NCBI GenBank assembly: GCA_034509925.1
Contig: CM067526.1
Location: forward strand, 11,370,510 to 11,434,509
Length of the DNA: 64,000 nucleotides
Direction: 5' to 3'
Origin: Hirudinaria manillensis
Taxonomy: Eukaryota > Annelida > Clitellata > Hirudinida > Hirudinidae
The translations under genes and the position numbers were made by a program. A model generated the notes under the pieces. The model worked only from the letters and a program-made list of their open reading frames with translations. It did not search any database and was not told where the DNA came from. Position 1 is the first letter of the stretch, and the number at the start of each line of letters is the position of its first letter. Below, piece by piece: positions 44,101 through 60,359 of the stretch.

Positions 44101-45001
44101 GAAATAACTCTTTGTTTAATTACTCAATTTATTTTCAACAGCTTTGTACCACAGAAGAAGAGAACTACAGACTGAAAAAGGAAAATGGTCAATTTAAGAT
44201 GATGATCCAGAATGTAGGCAAACATTATTTACTTCAGTGGGCCAAACTTTGTTACAGAATATTAATTAATCATTTGATAATCCTGTAACAGATTCTGAAT
44301 GACAAAACCTGCAAGTATGCTAGAGGGGATTATTTCAGTGACAGTAAAAGTAATTATATCAGATTGAAATTTCTATAAGTTGAATGTTAAGTCTACCCCA
44401 TGAATTGACTCAGACAATAGTGGTCCTAAAATGTAGTTTCAATTTGTTGAGTTTGTAACTCAGTCATGCCATGCCATGCAACAATTATGCATGCAGAAGT
44501 ATTGCAAATAAACTATAATTAAAAGCATAATTAAAATGCTTATTAGGTTGGCAGAATTTCGTGCCGAACCATTGCGACCGCTGTACGTTGTTATGCAGTC
44601 TGAAAGACAAAGGTTATAATAAAACTGACACAATGCATCTATACATCTATAACAGGATGACTAATAATTCAAAAATCTTTTAACAGGGTTTTCCTTCAAG
44701 CCTGATGTAAGATTTTCATGAAATGAGTTTTTGCGTAATAATACCGTTATTACTATCCAGTATTGTTTGTGTAATAATACAATAATTATTTGTGGTGGAA
44801 TTTCTTTGGAGAAGTGCTCAGAGAGATTGCTTGTGTCTGACAAACCGCCATTGATTTTCATTTTTCCAGGGAAGTCTGACAAAGACAAAGATTGAAGCAA
44901 CATCATCAAATGGAACCAATGGGAAAGATTCTTCATTCAGTCTTATTGATGATGATGATTTGGAAGTTGATGGGGGTGCAGCCCCAAAGGGAGGGGAGTG
45001 A
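41110..45001 (+). CDS. unrecognised coiled-coil protein gene, seven or more exons
   Basis: I do not recognise the family. Exons: 41110-41278 (acidic start MDERYNYELSEIVDERW), 41467 to about 41624 (Asn/Glu-rich, NTSSIFSDLE), about 43161-43344 (helical, LVIDLWYSFLLRNCHDGYL and LKDCAQSLLNILEK), 43511-43627, 43879-44004, 44142-44213, 44870-45001. The last four join perfectly in phase 0. The exons 43511-44213 form a heptad-rich coiled coil (LEKRVRDLQEKNIRL, EEELKRLRRHAQF, EEENYRLKKENGQFK). The last exon is Ser/Asp-rich and ends DDDDLEVDGGAAPKGGE before TGA 44999-45001. The junction between the second and third exon does not phase, so an exon is probably missing there. The layout suggests a scaffold or adaptor protein; that is inference only. 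Confidence 0.7.
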
Positions 45002-45183
45002 TGCAGAAAGAATTTTTTTCAGTAGTCTAGCAGTAGTTTAGTTTTGCTTAATTTAGCTTAGCGGATAACAAATTTTCATTTGACTCTGCTGATGGTCACG
45101 ATTTGGAGATTGATGAGGAGGAAGTAGCTCCGAAAGGAGGGAGCGATGCAGAATGGATTTATTTCAGTAGTTTAGTTTTGCTT
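44957..45183 (+). repeat. tandem duplication of the coiled-coil gene's final coding segment
   Basis: Copy 1 (44957-45049) holds the end of the coding sequence and the first part of the 3' UTR. Copy 2 (45100-45183) repeats it with divergence: DLEIDEEEVAPKGGSDAEW in place of DLEVDGGAAPKGGE-stop. The stop of copy 1 arises where copy 2 keeps an open frame (ggagTGAtgcag versus gagCGAtgcag). Both copies share the downstream ttcagtagtttagttttgctt. Confidence 0.8.
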
Positions 45184-45861
45184 GATTTATCAATGAACCT
45201 GGCTTATCAATAATTAACTTATTATTGGCTTATCAATTAACCAAGAAATTTTGCAAAACTTTGTTTAACATGACTTATTATCTTAAAATTCTTCTTATCT
45301 TGTTGATATTCCAAATTAAACAACAGAAGCACCAATTGCGTTTCATTGGCTTAATATTAGTTATGGAGTCGTGGTCACGAGGCCGTCTGTGTCAATTTGT
45401 TAAGCTGCTTTGAAATTGTTGAACTCAGAAGAGTCTCAGAAAAGTTTCTTGTGGCTCCCCAAAATCAGAGCTCGGTGTGCTGGACATGCTTGGAGAGTTT
45501 TATCTTTAATTCAAGATGCCATTTCTTTACCTGAAAGAACAAAATCTATGCATTCCAGGATACAATCTTTAACTTTTTTAAAACTAATTTTGGACACTAG
45601 AATGATCATGGATTGTGTAGGCTTTCAGTAAAGCAGTTTAATAATTATTGCACACTGGCATGGATTAGGGTTGAACATGAAGTGAAGGACCTGCATCTGA
45701 ACTTTAGTGATCAAAGGAGATGCTGAATGGCTAAAGTTGACTTTGGTGCTATTAGTTTGGAAATCGTATTGGTATAGCCTCGTGTAATAATTGGTGCTTA
45801 TATGTATTCAAATTTTGGATGGTCATATTTTTAGTGGTGATGTGTGTCCTGATATTTGATC
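45184..45861. other. spacer between convergent genes
   Basis: Two small (+) frames (45225-45413, 45410-45631) are open but unlike any protein I know. The missing last LRPAP1 exon could lie here; I looked on the minus strand for a short exon ending in an ER retrieval tetrapeptide and did not see one. Confidence 0.45.
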
Positions 45862-47188
45862 TCACAGATGAAAATATAGGAAAGTACTTGATAACATAAG
45901 CTGAGGTGCTGTTAATCTGTAGTGCCTTACCGTTTTGGCCAGATTTTTAGTTTTTTCATCAAGTGACAGCCATTTATCATGGGGTAGTTCATTGGGATTG
46001 TGAAGTTTTGCAATGGTTGTCTTTTTCAAGAAGTGATTGTATTTCAAAAGCCTCTCATTGAATTGGTCCAATTCTTCCTGAGATGAAAGCATGTGATGAA
46101 AATTAAATTAAAGTTTAAATTCTAAGGCAGATGGTTAACCTTAAAAAGAGATAATTTGCTTTCAGAAAGATTTTGTTTAAGGGCTTGATGCCATAGTTGG
46201 AGAATCCTATAATCACCCACTACCACTGATCTTGATGAAATTTTCTCACTAAGTTTTAGTTGAATTTCATCAAAAATGAACTTCATATCTTTATGAACTT
46301 TCTTTAAGTCTTTATTAAGTTTAGTCATCAAAGCATTGTCAATCTGTGATTTTATTCCTGCAAAGCAAAATAAATCTTATTTTAGATAATCATGATTAAA
46401 CTAGCAAGTTTCAAAATGAAAATTAGTAGCAACCACCATGTTGTTTCATCTCGTGTCTCAGTGTGATGTATTCTTTATGCTTTTTCAAGTACTCAATAAA
46501 TTTCAATTTTAATGAATTCATCTCTTCTTCTACATGGAAAAAATTAGCATTGATTAAATCCTGAATGCCTTTCTACCTTCAAATCCAGAGAATAACCAGT
46601 TACCAGTAAACCCAATAGAGTTTGCTTGATTCCAGAGATTTGATAATTTTGGATCTTTTTGAATTGCTTCAAAATAAAATTCATCAAAGTCTTGGAGTTC
46701 CCTATTTGAAAGAGCATACATATTTTCTGGGCATATTCTGCCAAGACCATGCTTCAAAAGAATGGCTGTAGAGATCAAAATATTTGAATTTTTTTGTAAA
46801 ATAAAAAGGAATTATGAAAAATACCAAGCAGTTGCTTATCAATGAAGTTGCTGATAATTTCATCCTCCTCAGTGACCCCTTCCAGCCTCTCTTGCTTTCT
46901 TTTGAATTCCATACTATCTTGCACAGCAAAGTCTCCATACAGATCAAGGATATCGTTTTCATCAGTTATAAGCTTAAAAATAATTTTTTTAAAAGTATTT
47001 TTCGCGTTTACTTTAAGTTACATCAAACTTTAACTTACCTTTGTAGCCTTTTCCCACAAACCATTCAATCGTGCCATTCTGAAATGGTTTTCTTTTCCAA
47101 GATATGAAGTAATAAAGTTGGTTTTCTCATCAGTTACAACAAACATCTGATTAGAGCAGATTAAAAAAATAAGTGGTATCAAAATCAT
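45862..47188 (-). CDS. LRPAP1: LRPAP1 (RAP), ER chaperone of LDL-receptor family proteins
   Basis: RAP binds newly made LDL-receptor relatives in the ER and blocks early ligand binding. Exons in order: 47039-47188, 46825-46972, 46604-46765, 46437-46529, 46140-46357, 45931-46077, all in phase. The first gives a signal peptide (MILIPLIFLICSNQMFVV) and FRMARLNGLWEKA, the start of domain 1. Domain 1 continues DLYGDFAVQD to ILLKHGL. Domain 2 begins LSNLWNQANSIGFTG and EEEMNSLKLKFIEYLKKHKE. Domain 3 begins RILQLWHQALKQNLSESKL and LDQFNERLLKYNHFLKK. The three repeats of an L-W-x-x-A motif are diagnostic. The predicted length is about 306-329 residues against 357 in human. The C-terminus is unsure: 45931 has a GTAAGG donor, but reading through to TGA at 45862-45864 is also possible. 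Confidence 0.88.
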
Positions 47189-47548
47189 CCTCAATTCTTC
47201 AAAATCCCGGGCCGTATTTCTCCTGCAAATGAAATAAAACTAGATCTGGCGCTTTCCCAAGTGCGCTTTTCCATTTTCCACCTTATTTATTTCTATATTA
47301 AAGATCATGCATCTTTGAATTTTCATATTTTAGTAAATTGCTAAAAACATGGTTACATGGAGTGCAAATAAATTCAAGAAACTCCTAAGAAGCTTTTAGA
47401 CATGACCCAAAAGAATCAAAGAATGGGCATTAGTTTCCGGTCGCCATCACGACGATGGTTGGTTTTTCGCTTCAGTCGAGGTAGTGCATGCTGTTCCGCA
47501 GCATCGGTCTGAATTCTTCATTCAGTGAAAACAACATAATTTTTAAAC
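47189..47548. promoter_or_regulatory. divergent promoter interval of LRPAP1 and SERBP1
   Basis: The two start codons lie 360 bp apart on opposite strands. The interval is not repeat-rich, which is unusual for this window. No TATA box is obvious. It must hold both promoters and both 5' UTRs unless there are further upstream non-coding exons. Confidence 0.5.
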
Positions 47549-49909
47549 ATGGAAAATTCCTATTGTATATCCATTAAAAATAAATATGAGCTCTTCTTGG
47601 AGAACGATGATCCTCTTGAGATCCTTCGTGAACAAGAAAGGAAAGCGGCCGCGAAAAAGGCTGAGAAGAGTAAAAAATCTGGTTCCGACAAAGATGCCAA
47701 GGGCTCTGCAAAAACCAAACAGAACAAAGCCACTGTTTCAGCTAATGTCGCGCCTACCACATCTCAGGAAGTTAAAACCGAGAAAATAGAAGTCGTCCCC
47801 TCTCCAGGGAAGGCTGAAGGTAAATTGTTGAGATTGTAATCTCATGCACCTTTAAAATAAGTATCTTTGTAAATTGTTTGAATGTTACTAGACTTATAGG
47901 CTTGTAAGTGTTTGATCCTGCATGATTGTATGGTAATTACAGCCTCATGATGGAATTTTTCATGATGAGGATTCATGTTTTTCTAAGACAAGCAAAGGCG
48001 CCAAAAGTCTAATGAGGATGAGCCAAGACTTTTGAAAGATCGTGGCAATAGACAAAAGCCTGTGAAAGAGGAAGCTCCAAACTTGGATGAAGGGTAATTT
48101 GATATAATTTTATTGCAATCGTCAGGTATTAAATATAGTAACTTCTTTTTATTCCTGGTATGCTGGCACTCTGATTTGCTTGTAGCTCCTTTGATATTCC
48201 ACAGAGACAAGTTGGAGATTGGTACATTTGAGACCAGAGGCCCCAGTGCTGGAACAAGAGAGAGACGTGGCGGAAGAGGCAGGGGAGGTGGATTCAGGAA
48301 TACTTCTGAAAGATCACCCAAGGAGAACTTTGACTTTGGTGCTGGCCCTGAGAGACGTCCCAGAAGAGGGTCGAACAGAGGTTTCAGACCAAACAACTAT
48401 GGATTCGATAGAAATGGAGAAAACCAGGAAAATGGGAATCCTGAAATGTCCAACTTTGACTCTAGGCCAAACTTTAGTGCTAACGGATTTGGACATCAAG
48501 AGGATAGGAGGGAGAGACAGTTTAACAACGAAGAAAGAAGGGGATTCGGACGCAGGAGGGAGGACGGTGAGGGAAGGTCCTTTGGGGGCTTCAGAAGGAG
48601 CTATGAAGGTCGACCCCCAAGAAGGAACTTTGCACCAAGGCCCCAACAAGATGCCGGAGCCGATGCCAGCGCACCTGACGATCTCAAGACTTCCGGTTTT
48701 GATGATGCCCAGCAAGAAGTTGGAAGCTTTGGACACTGGGGAGAGAACACTGGAGGGGACGAAGGAGTTGAGGGTACCAGAGGTAGAGGAAGAGGATCTG
48801 GGAGAAGACCTAGAGGAAGAGGCAGAGGGAATTTTGGAGGAAGAAGAGAATTTAATAGAAGAGGCGGCAGCAATGAAGGGTGAGTTATTTCTTGTGTTGA
48901 CTGACATTTATCGAGCCTAAGCTATATCGAAAGTTGTGTTTCGTTTCCACAGTGGAGTGGGCATCAAGCCGGTGGAAAAGAGAGATGGAACTGGATTGCA
49001 TAACTGGGGAACTGTCATGGATGACTTGGAGTTAGTCTTGCCTTGTTGTTCATTTTATGCTCAGATCATCCTGCACTAGGCTTCCATGAAATTATTGCAT
49101 CAAATTTGCAGGGCTCAAAGCGAAGCGGTGACTGGAGCTGGAGCATCGTGGGCAGATCAGGCAGAGGCGGCAGAGAACATGGAGAATGCTGGCAATGTTG
49201 GGTAAGGGCAATGATTAGTGAATGTGGATTCAACAGTTCTGGTTGTGATGATGATGATGATGATGATGCATAAAGCTTCTAGGGAACCATTTCTGTTTTA
49301 TCTTAATTTTTTTTATTTTTTCCAGTGCTACCTTCGAAGACGAGGCCGGAGCTACCACCGCTCCGACCGAACCTGCAGAGCCCGAGCTGGAGACCATGAC
49401 GTTGGACGAGTACAAAGCGGCCATGGAAGCCAAGCGCCTGAAGATGGAGTTCAACATCCGCAAGCCGAACGAGGGATGTTCCGACGACAAGTGGAAGAAG
49501 ACTTATGTCCTGAAAAAGAAGGAGCAGGCCAAGGGAGAAGAGGATGATGAAGAGGGAGAGGTGATTGTTAGAATTTTATTTAAAATCGCATTCGTACGTT
49601 CTCGAACTCAACTCGGGCGTCGTTGGCTGCACGCAGGCCGCAGAGGACGACAAGCACGGAAAGAACAAGAACGTCCTTCCCATCGAAATCACCTTCAGCG
49701 ACAGCAGGAGAGGCTCGAGAGGCAGAGCTTTCGCCGGACGGAGGGGAGGTCGCGGCAACTTCTCGGGGGAGAGAGGCGGCTTCGCCGGACGGAGGGGCGC
49801 CAACACCGGGGCAAGGGGAGGGGACAAGAAGCCCCTGAGGGAGAGGGCCCCCAACGTCGACGACGAACAGGACTTCCCGAGCCTCGTTCCTGCCGGCGGC
49901 GCCCAGTGA
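47549..49909 (+). CDS. SERBP1: SERBP1/HABP4 (Vig2) family ribosome-binding RNA-binding protein
   Basis: SERBP1 proteins bind RNA through RGG tracts and sit in the mRNA channel of idle ribosomes with eEF2. Exons 47549-47819, 47988-48093, 48205-48879, 48953-49030, 49112-49201, 49326-49560, 49637-49909 join in phase and give 575 residues, longer than human SERBP1 (about 400). Signatures in order: KYELFLENDDPLEILREQE at the N-terminus; a Lys/Ala-rich basic stretch; a long Arg/Gly exon (RGGRGRGGGF, GRGRGSGRRPRGRGRGN); KRDGTGLHNWGTVMDDL; MTLDEYKAAMEAKRLKMEF with FNIRKPNEG; KKTYVLKKKEQ; a second RGG tract (GRRGGRGNF); and the acidic-aromatic end VDDEQDFPSLVP. Stop TGA is at 49907-49909. Overlapping long frames in exon 3 are shadows of the RG-rich coding bias. 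Confidence 0.95.
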
Positions 49910-51149
49910 ATCTCGTGCCCCGAAGACGTCCGAAGGCCGAGGATTGGGTCCGGACGGGTAGAATCTTGTGTTATTTGACTTAAGTCAGCTGTCGTCGTAA
50001 GTGTTGGGCAAGTTCAGAACAATGTTTTTTGTTTTTTTTTATTTTTTAACTAACATAAAATTCACGTGGAACTGTTTAAATACGCCTGAGCTTTGGATGA
50101 GTGGTTTTTATCTCGTGTGTCTCGAAGTTTCTAAACGAAGTGACATTTTTTTTGTATGGTCGGCGGCGGCGTCCTCGTCGTCGTCCGAACCGCCAGAGGA
50201 AGTCGTGACCCCCGAAAAGGGCCGAGCCGCGTCGTTGCGATTGCTTAGAGCGCGACGACGCTTCTTGTGCTTCTCACTGTGTATATAGCGATATATACAT
50301 AGCGATTTCTAGATTGACTAATTAATTATACGGAAGTTTTGTTGGGGTTGGTTGTGATGTCATGCCTTCGTTCAAGAACTCAGTTTTAAACTTGTCTCAT
50401 GCAAGTTTTGTTTTTATACTGGGGGAGTGTGGAGTTCGTTCCTATGGGTCTGGGGTCTGTTTTAGGTACTTTGGTTCGGGCAGGAGATTGACTCTAACGA
50501 ATCTTAAATTATCACATTTAATTGCTGGAAAACCACTCAATACAAAGAAACAAAATGAATTCTTTTCGTTCGAGAATCGTGTCGCGGTTGGTATGCTCCG
50601 CGGTTTGCCCCGCTCTTGGCAGGCATCCTCCATGATATGATCTCGCGATGGAAAAATCAAAAGATAGTTTAGCATAGAAAATGCATATCTTGTGCGAAGG
50701 TTTTACATCGATGACGACGAGCCCGGTTCGTAGCTTGCTGGGTTTCGTTACGCGTCTGGTTTGTTACTCTGAGTAAACTCTGTAAACGATGTAGATAACT
50801 TGTAAGATACACGGATATCTTGATACACAGAGCTAAGTAAACACTTTGGTGTGCGTATTGCTCCTAGAAATGAAAAGTACCAAAGTAGTTCAGACGAGCG
50901 AATACAACAACGTAAAAAGGGAATGCAGATTCTGTAAGGAAACGTTAATCTTCCGATCGTAAATGAATTTCAAGTTGTCTTATATGCGTACACGAGATAT
51001 GCACGTATAAATATATTTAAATAGAAATATATATAAAAAAATCTCTTAACTCAATATTGCATAACAAAATGGAATGCCTTCGCGAGCAACAAGTCTGTAC
51101 AATTCGTAAACAGAGACAACAAATTGTATTCCAACAAGTATCCGACGCG
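49910..51149. other. SERBP1 3' UTR and spacer
   Basis: The sequence after the SERBP1 stop is likely its 3' UTR for some hundreds of bases. It contains a GC-rich patch at about 50160-50270 (gtcggcggcggcgtcctcgtcg). Small frames here (50001-50288, 50362-50640) show no family features. No second gene is supported before the RBPMS terminal exon. Confidence 0.5.
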
Positions 51150-51247
51150 TCAATAGTAATGATCCTCAGACAGCCTGACTGCTCCAAGGTCGATATATTT
51201 CTGCCATAATTTTCCAGGGCCTTCATAATCGGAGTCTGTTCGAATGC
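51150..51247 (-). CDS. RBPMS: alternative 3' terminal exon of the RBPMS gene
   Basis: A 98-bp exon follows a good acceptor (ggtttcttccag) and has an open frame in phase 1, reading IRTDSDYEGPGKLWQKYID then LGAVRLSEDHYY and TGA at 51150-51152. The exon at 52852-53032 ends in phase 1 and could join this exon directly instead of 52140-52168; in both cases the join gives Ser-Ile-Arg-Thr. The most likely reading is a choice of last exon giving two C-termini of 31 and 49 residues. It could instead belong to another small gene; no start was found for one. Confidence 0.5.
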
Positions 51248-51376
51248 CTGGAAGAAACCATTGCAAATGGCGCCGACCAATCAAAAAGATGGAAAGCATT
51301 TCATAGGCCGTCGGTGGAATTTTATTTTTTATTTTTGGGAAGCTCACCTGTTCCGGAGAGTTGCAATCGTCTGGTA

Positions 51377-56557
<5,181 letters not shown>

Positions 56558-57318
56558 CTGTTGAATTCAAAGAATGGATTTTAAAAATTAAGGCAAACCA
56601 TTCGTACATTCATAACATACCATATTGATTATGTATTATGTTGTTTATTATTATTAATTACGCATAAATTTAAACACAAATGATTAACTGAGTTTAACTT
56701 TTAAATTTTTTGAGGCAATCCATTTGCTAAATTCATCGCAGCAAATGATGGAAAGAACGTGAGAATAGAAAAAGACCAGAAATGATCGAACGGGAAGGAC
56801 TCAGGTGGAACGCCATCCATTTGACACTCGCGGTGTGGCGCCAAAATGGCGACAGACCGTGGTAGATTAATTTTAATTTTATTGTTAATTACAAATATTA
56901 TCACCTTCACTTTCATTGCTATCATTATTATCATCATCATCACTATTATTGAACGTAGTCATTGTTGCTGTTGTTATTGTTGTTGTTAAAACAATGAATT
57001 TATCAATTATTCCATTATTTCTTAATGATTTGAATCTTTTAATTTGTAAAGAATCGCCCATTTTATCGCTCAGAATACTCCGAGAAATTCAATAAAACTA
57101 CTTTAAATACTTAAAATAAATAAAATTCAGAATTTAAGTACAACTTCTCGAATGGAAAAAACCAACTCACATCAGAATTTATCGAATATTTCCATTTATA
57201 TATTTTTGAAATGGAGCGGAAAGATTCAAGATTCAAATATTTGTTTTCGTTTGGAATTTATGATTCACTCCACACCTTGCCGAGTTTGCAGCATCCATTG
57301 CATCGCTATTATCCAGTG

Positions 57319-57462
57319 TCATCCATCCATCCATCCATCCATCTATCCATCCATCCATCCATCCATCCATCCATCCATCCATCCATCCATCCATCCATCC
57401 ATCCATCCATCCATCCATCCATCCATCCATCCATCCATCCATCCATCCATCCATCCATCCAT

Positions 57463-57496
<34 letters not shown>

Positions 57497-57518
57497 GTCC
57501 ATCCGTCCATCCGTCCAT

Positions 57519-57552
<34 letters not shown>

Positions 57553-57570
57553 GTCCATCCGTCCATCCGT
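57319..57570. repeat. (ATCC)n with (GTCC) blocks
   Basis: About 60 copies of ATCC with interspersed GTCC near the right end. Open frames of Pro-Ser-Ile-His and Met-Asp-Gly-Trp are artefacts of the 4-bp period. Confidence 0.95.
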
Positions 57571-57591
57571 GCCCAATCTCCCTCGGCCACA

Positions 57592-57867
57592 ATGAGTTTC
57601 CAGCAGATTAAGAACCCAAATATGCTACGGATAATCGCCATCCTCGTCATAGTAACAGGAATTTTTCTGCCGGAAAATCAAGCTCTGATCGTCTTACATA
57701 AAACACGACCAAAAACACGACCACCCCTCACCGTCGTACGAACGGGGCTATTGGTTCGGGGACTAAAAAAAAAACCTCTGCCGATAAATCTCCCGCCATT
57801 CTGTTGTACTGAGGCACGTACGTCTGCTTTGGCACGGACTAGTTTCCCATTTTGGCTTCCCTTTTGA
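57592..57867 (+). CDS. small open reading frame with signal-like N-terminus, unknown
   Basis: ATG at 57592, 21 bases after the ATCC array, opens a 91-residue frame to TGA at 57865-57867. It starts [20 protein letters not shown] and [11 protein letters not shown], which looks like a signal peptide or one membrane segment, followed by a basic part with [16 protein letters not shown] and two adjacent cysteines. No family is recognised, no splice partner or promoter is evident, and the frame is short enough to arise by chance. Confidence 0.25.
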   Translation: MSFQQIKNPNMLRIIAILVIVTGIFLPENQALIVLHKTRPKTRPPLTVVRTGLLVRGLKKKPLPINLPPFCCTEARTSALARTSFPFWLPF

Positions 57868-58649
57868 GAACTTTGTAGGAATTTTGTCGAAATTAAAGGA
57901 AACTTTAAAATCTCGAGGAGGCTGGTTTTACCGAGCAATCGTTTCTTTGAAACTTATGTTACTGTTGTCGTCGTCGTTGTTGTTGTTTTTATGTCTTTTA
58001 ACATTTTTATGTTCGATTGTGAATGCTGTAAAGTCTTGAATTTCTTCCAGTAGAAACCTTACAGTTTAGCAACAGTAACAACAACGAAACAGCCAAGACG
58101 ACGATTGCTACAACGACAACGACAATCAACATGTGTACAAGAAATATTAATGTAAGACATAAACTAATTAATTTGGTTCACAATCACATGACATTGAAAG
58201 AGAATCCTTCTAATCATCTTTGAAGCTCCGATATCAGCGGGTGCATGAACTTGACTTGTACAAGACCTTTACTTGTTCAACGCTTCCCCCCACAACTCCC
58301 CAAACTTCCCAACTGTCTCTTATTTACGACTCCATCGTGAGGAGCGAAATAGGGATTTGAAGGTAAGAATTTTCTCGCTTTTTCTCCTGGCTGACGAATT
58401 AAACACGCACGAATACGATGAACAAATCTGCTTTTAGATCCTCAACAGCTCCTAATACCTGACCTCATCCTTTTCGCGAGAACAGACAGCCAATAATGCA
58501 CCTAATTTATCCAGTTGATAAATAAATTTTTTTCTAAATATTTATTTCGCGATAAAATCCGTTTAATCGGGTTTTATTGAATTATTCGTCTTAAGAAGTG
58601 TATGTTTTTTATTTGAAATTTGTTTTGAATTCTTCCAGATGCAATTAAA

Positions 58650-58916
58650 CAATATAATATAATATAATATAATATAATATAATATAATATAATATAATAT
58701 AATATAATATAATATAACATAATATAATATAATATAATATAATATAATATAATATAATATAATATAATATAACATAATATAATATAATATAACATAATAT
58801 AATATAATATAATATAATATAATATAATATAATATAATATAATATAATATAATATAATATAATATAATATAATATAATATAATATAATATAATATAATAT
58901 GACATAATATAATAGA
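58650..58916. repeat. (AATAT)n pentanucleotide array
   Basis: About 53 copies of AATAT with a few AACAT or GACAT variants over 265 bp. Three long open frames on the minus strand (Ile/Leu/Tyr) exist only because the 5-bp period lacks stops. Confidence 0.97.
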
Positions 58917-59273
58917 AACAATCAAAGTTCAACCAAATAAAAGTCCTGGAGTGAATTTTCTCAACAAAGAAATAAATTCAACCCGACAGATCCCCTTGAA
59001 AGCGGATTAGAAAATCCTGTTTGATAATTTTTTTTTTTTAATTTATAATTCTTTACAATTCTTCAACAGATCGTAGAGCAGTAAACATCACTCGACTTGC
59101 AGGACGAGGCACTTCCTTCGTGCCACGCAGAAGGGAATTTATTACGGCATCCACCTGGAAAAATCTGGAAAAATTAGAACGGCAAACAGTTCCCCTGGAA
59201 TTTATTCCGTGGACGTAAAGTGGCCTTAAGTCATTCGCGAGATCCAATGCTGTTGGAGTTTTACTATGCAGCA

Positions 59274-59274
59274 C

Positions 59275-59310
<36 letters not shown>

Positions 59311-59327
59311 TAATAATAATAAAAATA

Positions 59328-59407
<80 letters not shown>
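59274..59407. repeat. (AAT)n array
   Basis: About 44 copies of AAT with a few GAT/AAA/CAT interruptions. Confidence 0.95.
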
Positions 59408-59408
<1 letters not shown>

Positions 59409-59586
59409 TATTCTCCTCGAAAACGAATGATGATAATAATATTTTAATTATTAATTAGTTTGTAAAATGAGTTAATATCATCATAAATAATGATACTAAT
59501 TATATATAATAATATTTTATAATCATACATTTGTATTTATAATTATATTACATATAATAATTATTATTACTATTATTTATAATCAC

Positions 59587-59617
<31 letters not shown>

Positions 59618-60186
59618 TTTTTTTTTTTTGCATTTGTTTTAATTCTGAAAAAAAAGGATGGGTAATTGTAATACTATTATGCAGAAAGTTCGGCGAAACG
59701 AACAAAGCAGTTCATGCTGAACGGAAGTCAATTTTTATTTCTCGATTGAATGAAAGCATGAATTGGAATAAATAAACGATAAACAACCGGATTAATTTCA
59801 TTTCCATTGGTCCACATTTTGTAATTATTTATTAATTTAAATAAATAAATAATTATTAATTAATTTCAATTAAATTAAATTTAATTAATTAATTAGACAA
59901 TTAATACTATTAATTAATCAATCCATCGGTTGTTATAATTAATCATATTTTTATATATAGATAAATAATTATAAAGTTTCAGAGCAGGACGGTGAAGAAA
60001 TAAACTTTTTTATGGCATAAATTATTCCTCCCAATTTTAAGGATTTATCGTCTTAAATGTTCTTTAATTTTCTCGATCGTTGCACACTATTATCCACTAA
60101 ACACTTCTGACGCATAACTGTAATCAAACACGTTCTGTGTCGTCTACGTTAGGATGCTAGTGGTGAGATTAAGACATGATACTAAT

Positions 60187-60359
60187 ATCTATAGATACAG
60201 AATGATAGTGACAATGATAGACAGCCATGGGTGTTATAAGGTGATACTTGTTAAGTCGCGATGATACTAATGATACAGATGATACTATAGATACAGAAAG
60301 ATAGTGACAGTGATAGACAGACATGGGTGGGTATAAGGTGATAGTTGTTGAGTCATGGT
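60187..60359. repeat. direct duplication of about 75 bp
   Basis: Two diverged copies, about 60187-60261 and 60283-60359, share tatagatacag, gatagtgaca, tgatagacag and catgggtg in the same order. No function is apparent. Confidence 0.75.

Noticed and set aside
48219-48920. A 233-codon alternative frame over SERBP1 exon 3
   Set aside because: It is a shadow of the Arg/Gly-rich coding strand; only the frame with RGG motifs joins the neighbouring exons in phase.
49043-49547. Plus-strand frames spanning SERBP1 introns
   Set aside because: They run through splice sites and a GAT array and are not in phase with the exons.
57152-57867. Long Pro-Ser-Ile-His and Met-Asp-Gly-Trp repeat proteins
   Set aside because: Artefacts of the ATCC array; the 3' end of one frame is considered separately as a small ORF.
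58563-58932. Three overlapping Ile/Leu/Tyr open frames on the minus strand
   Set aside because: They are produced by the stop-free (AATAT)n period and have no protein-like composition.
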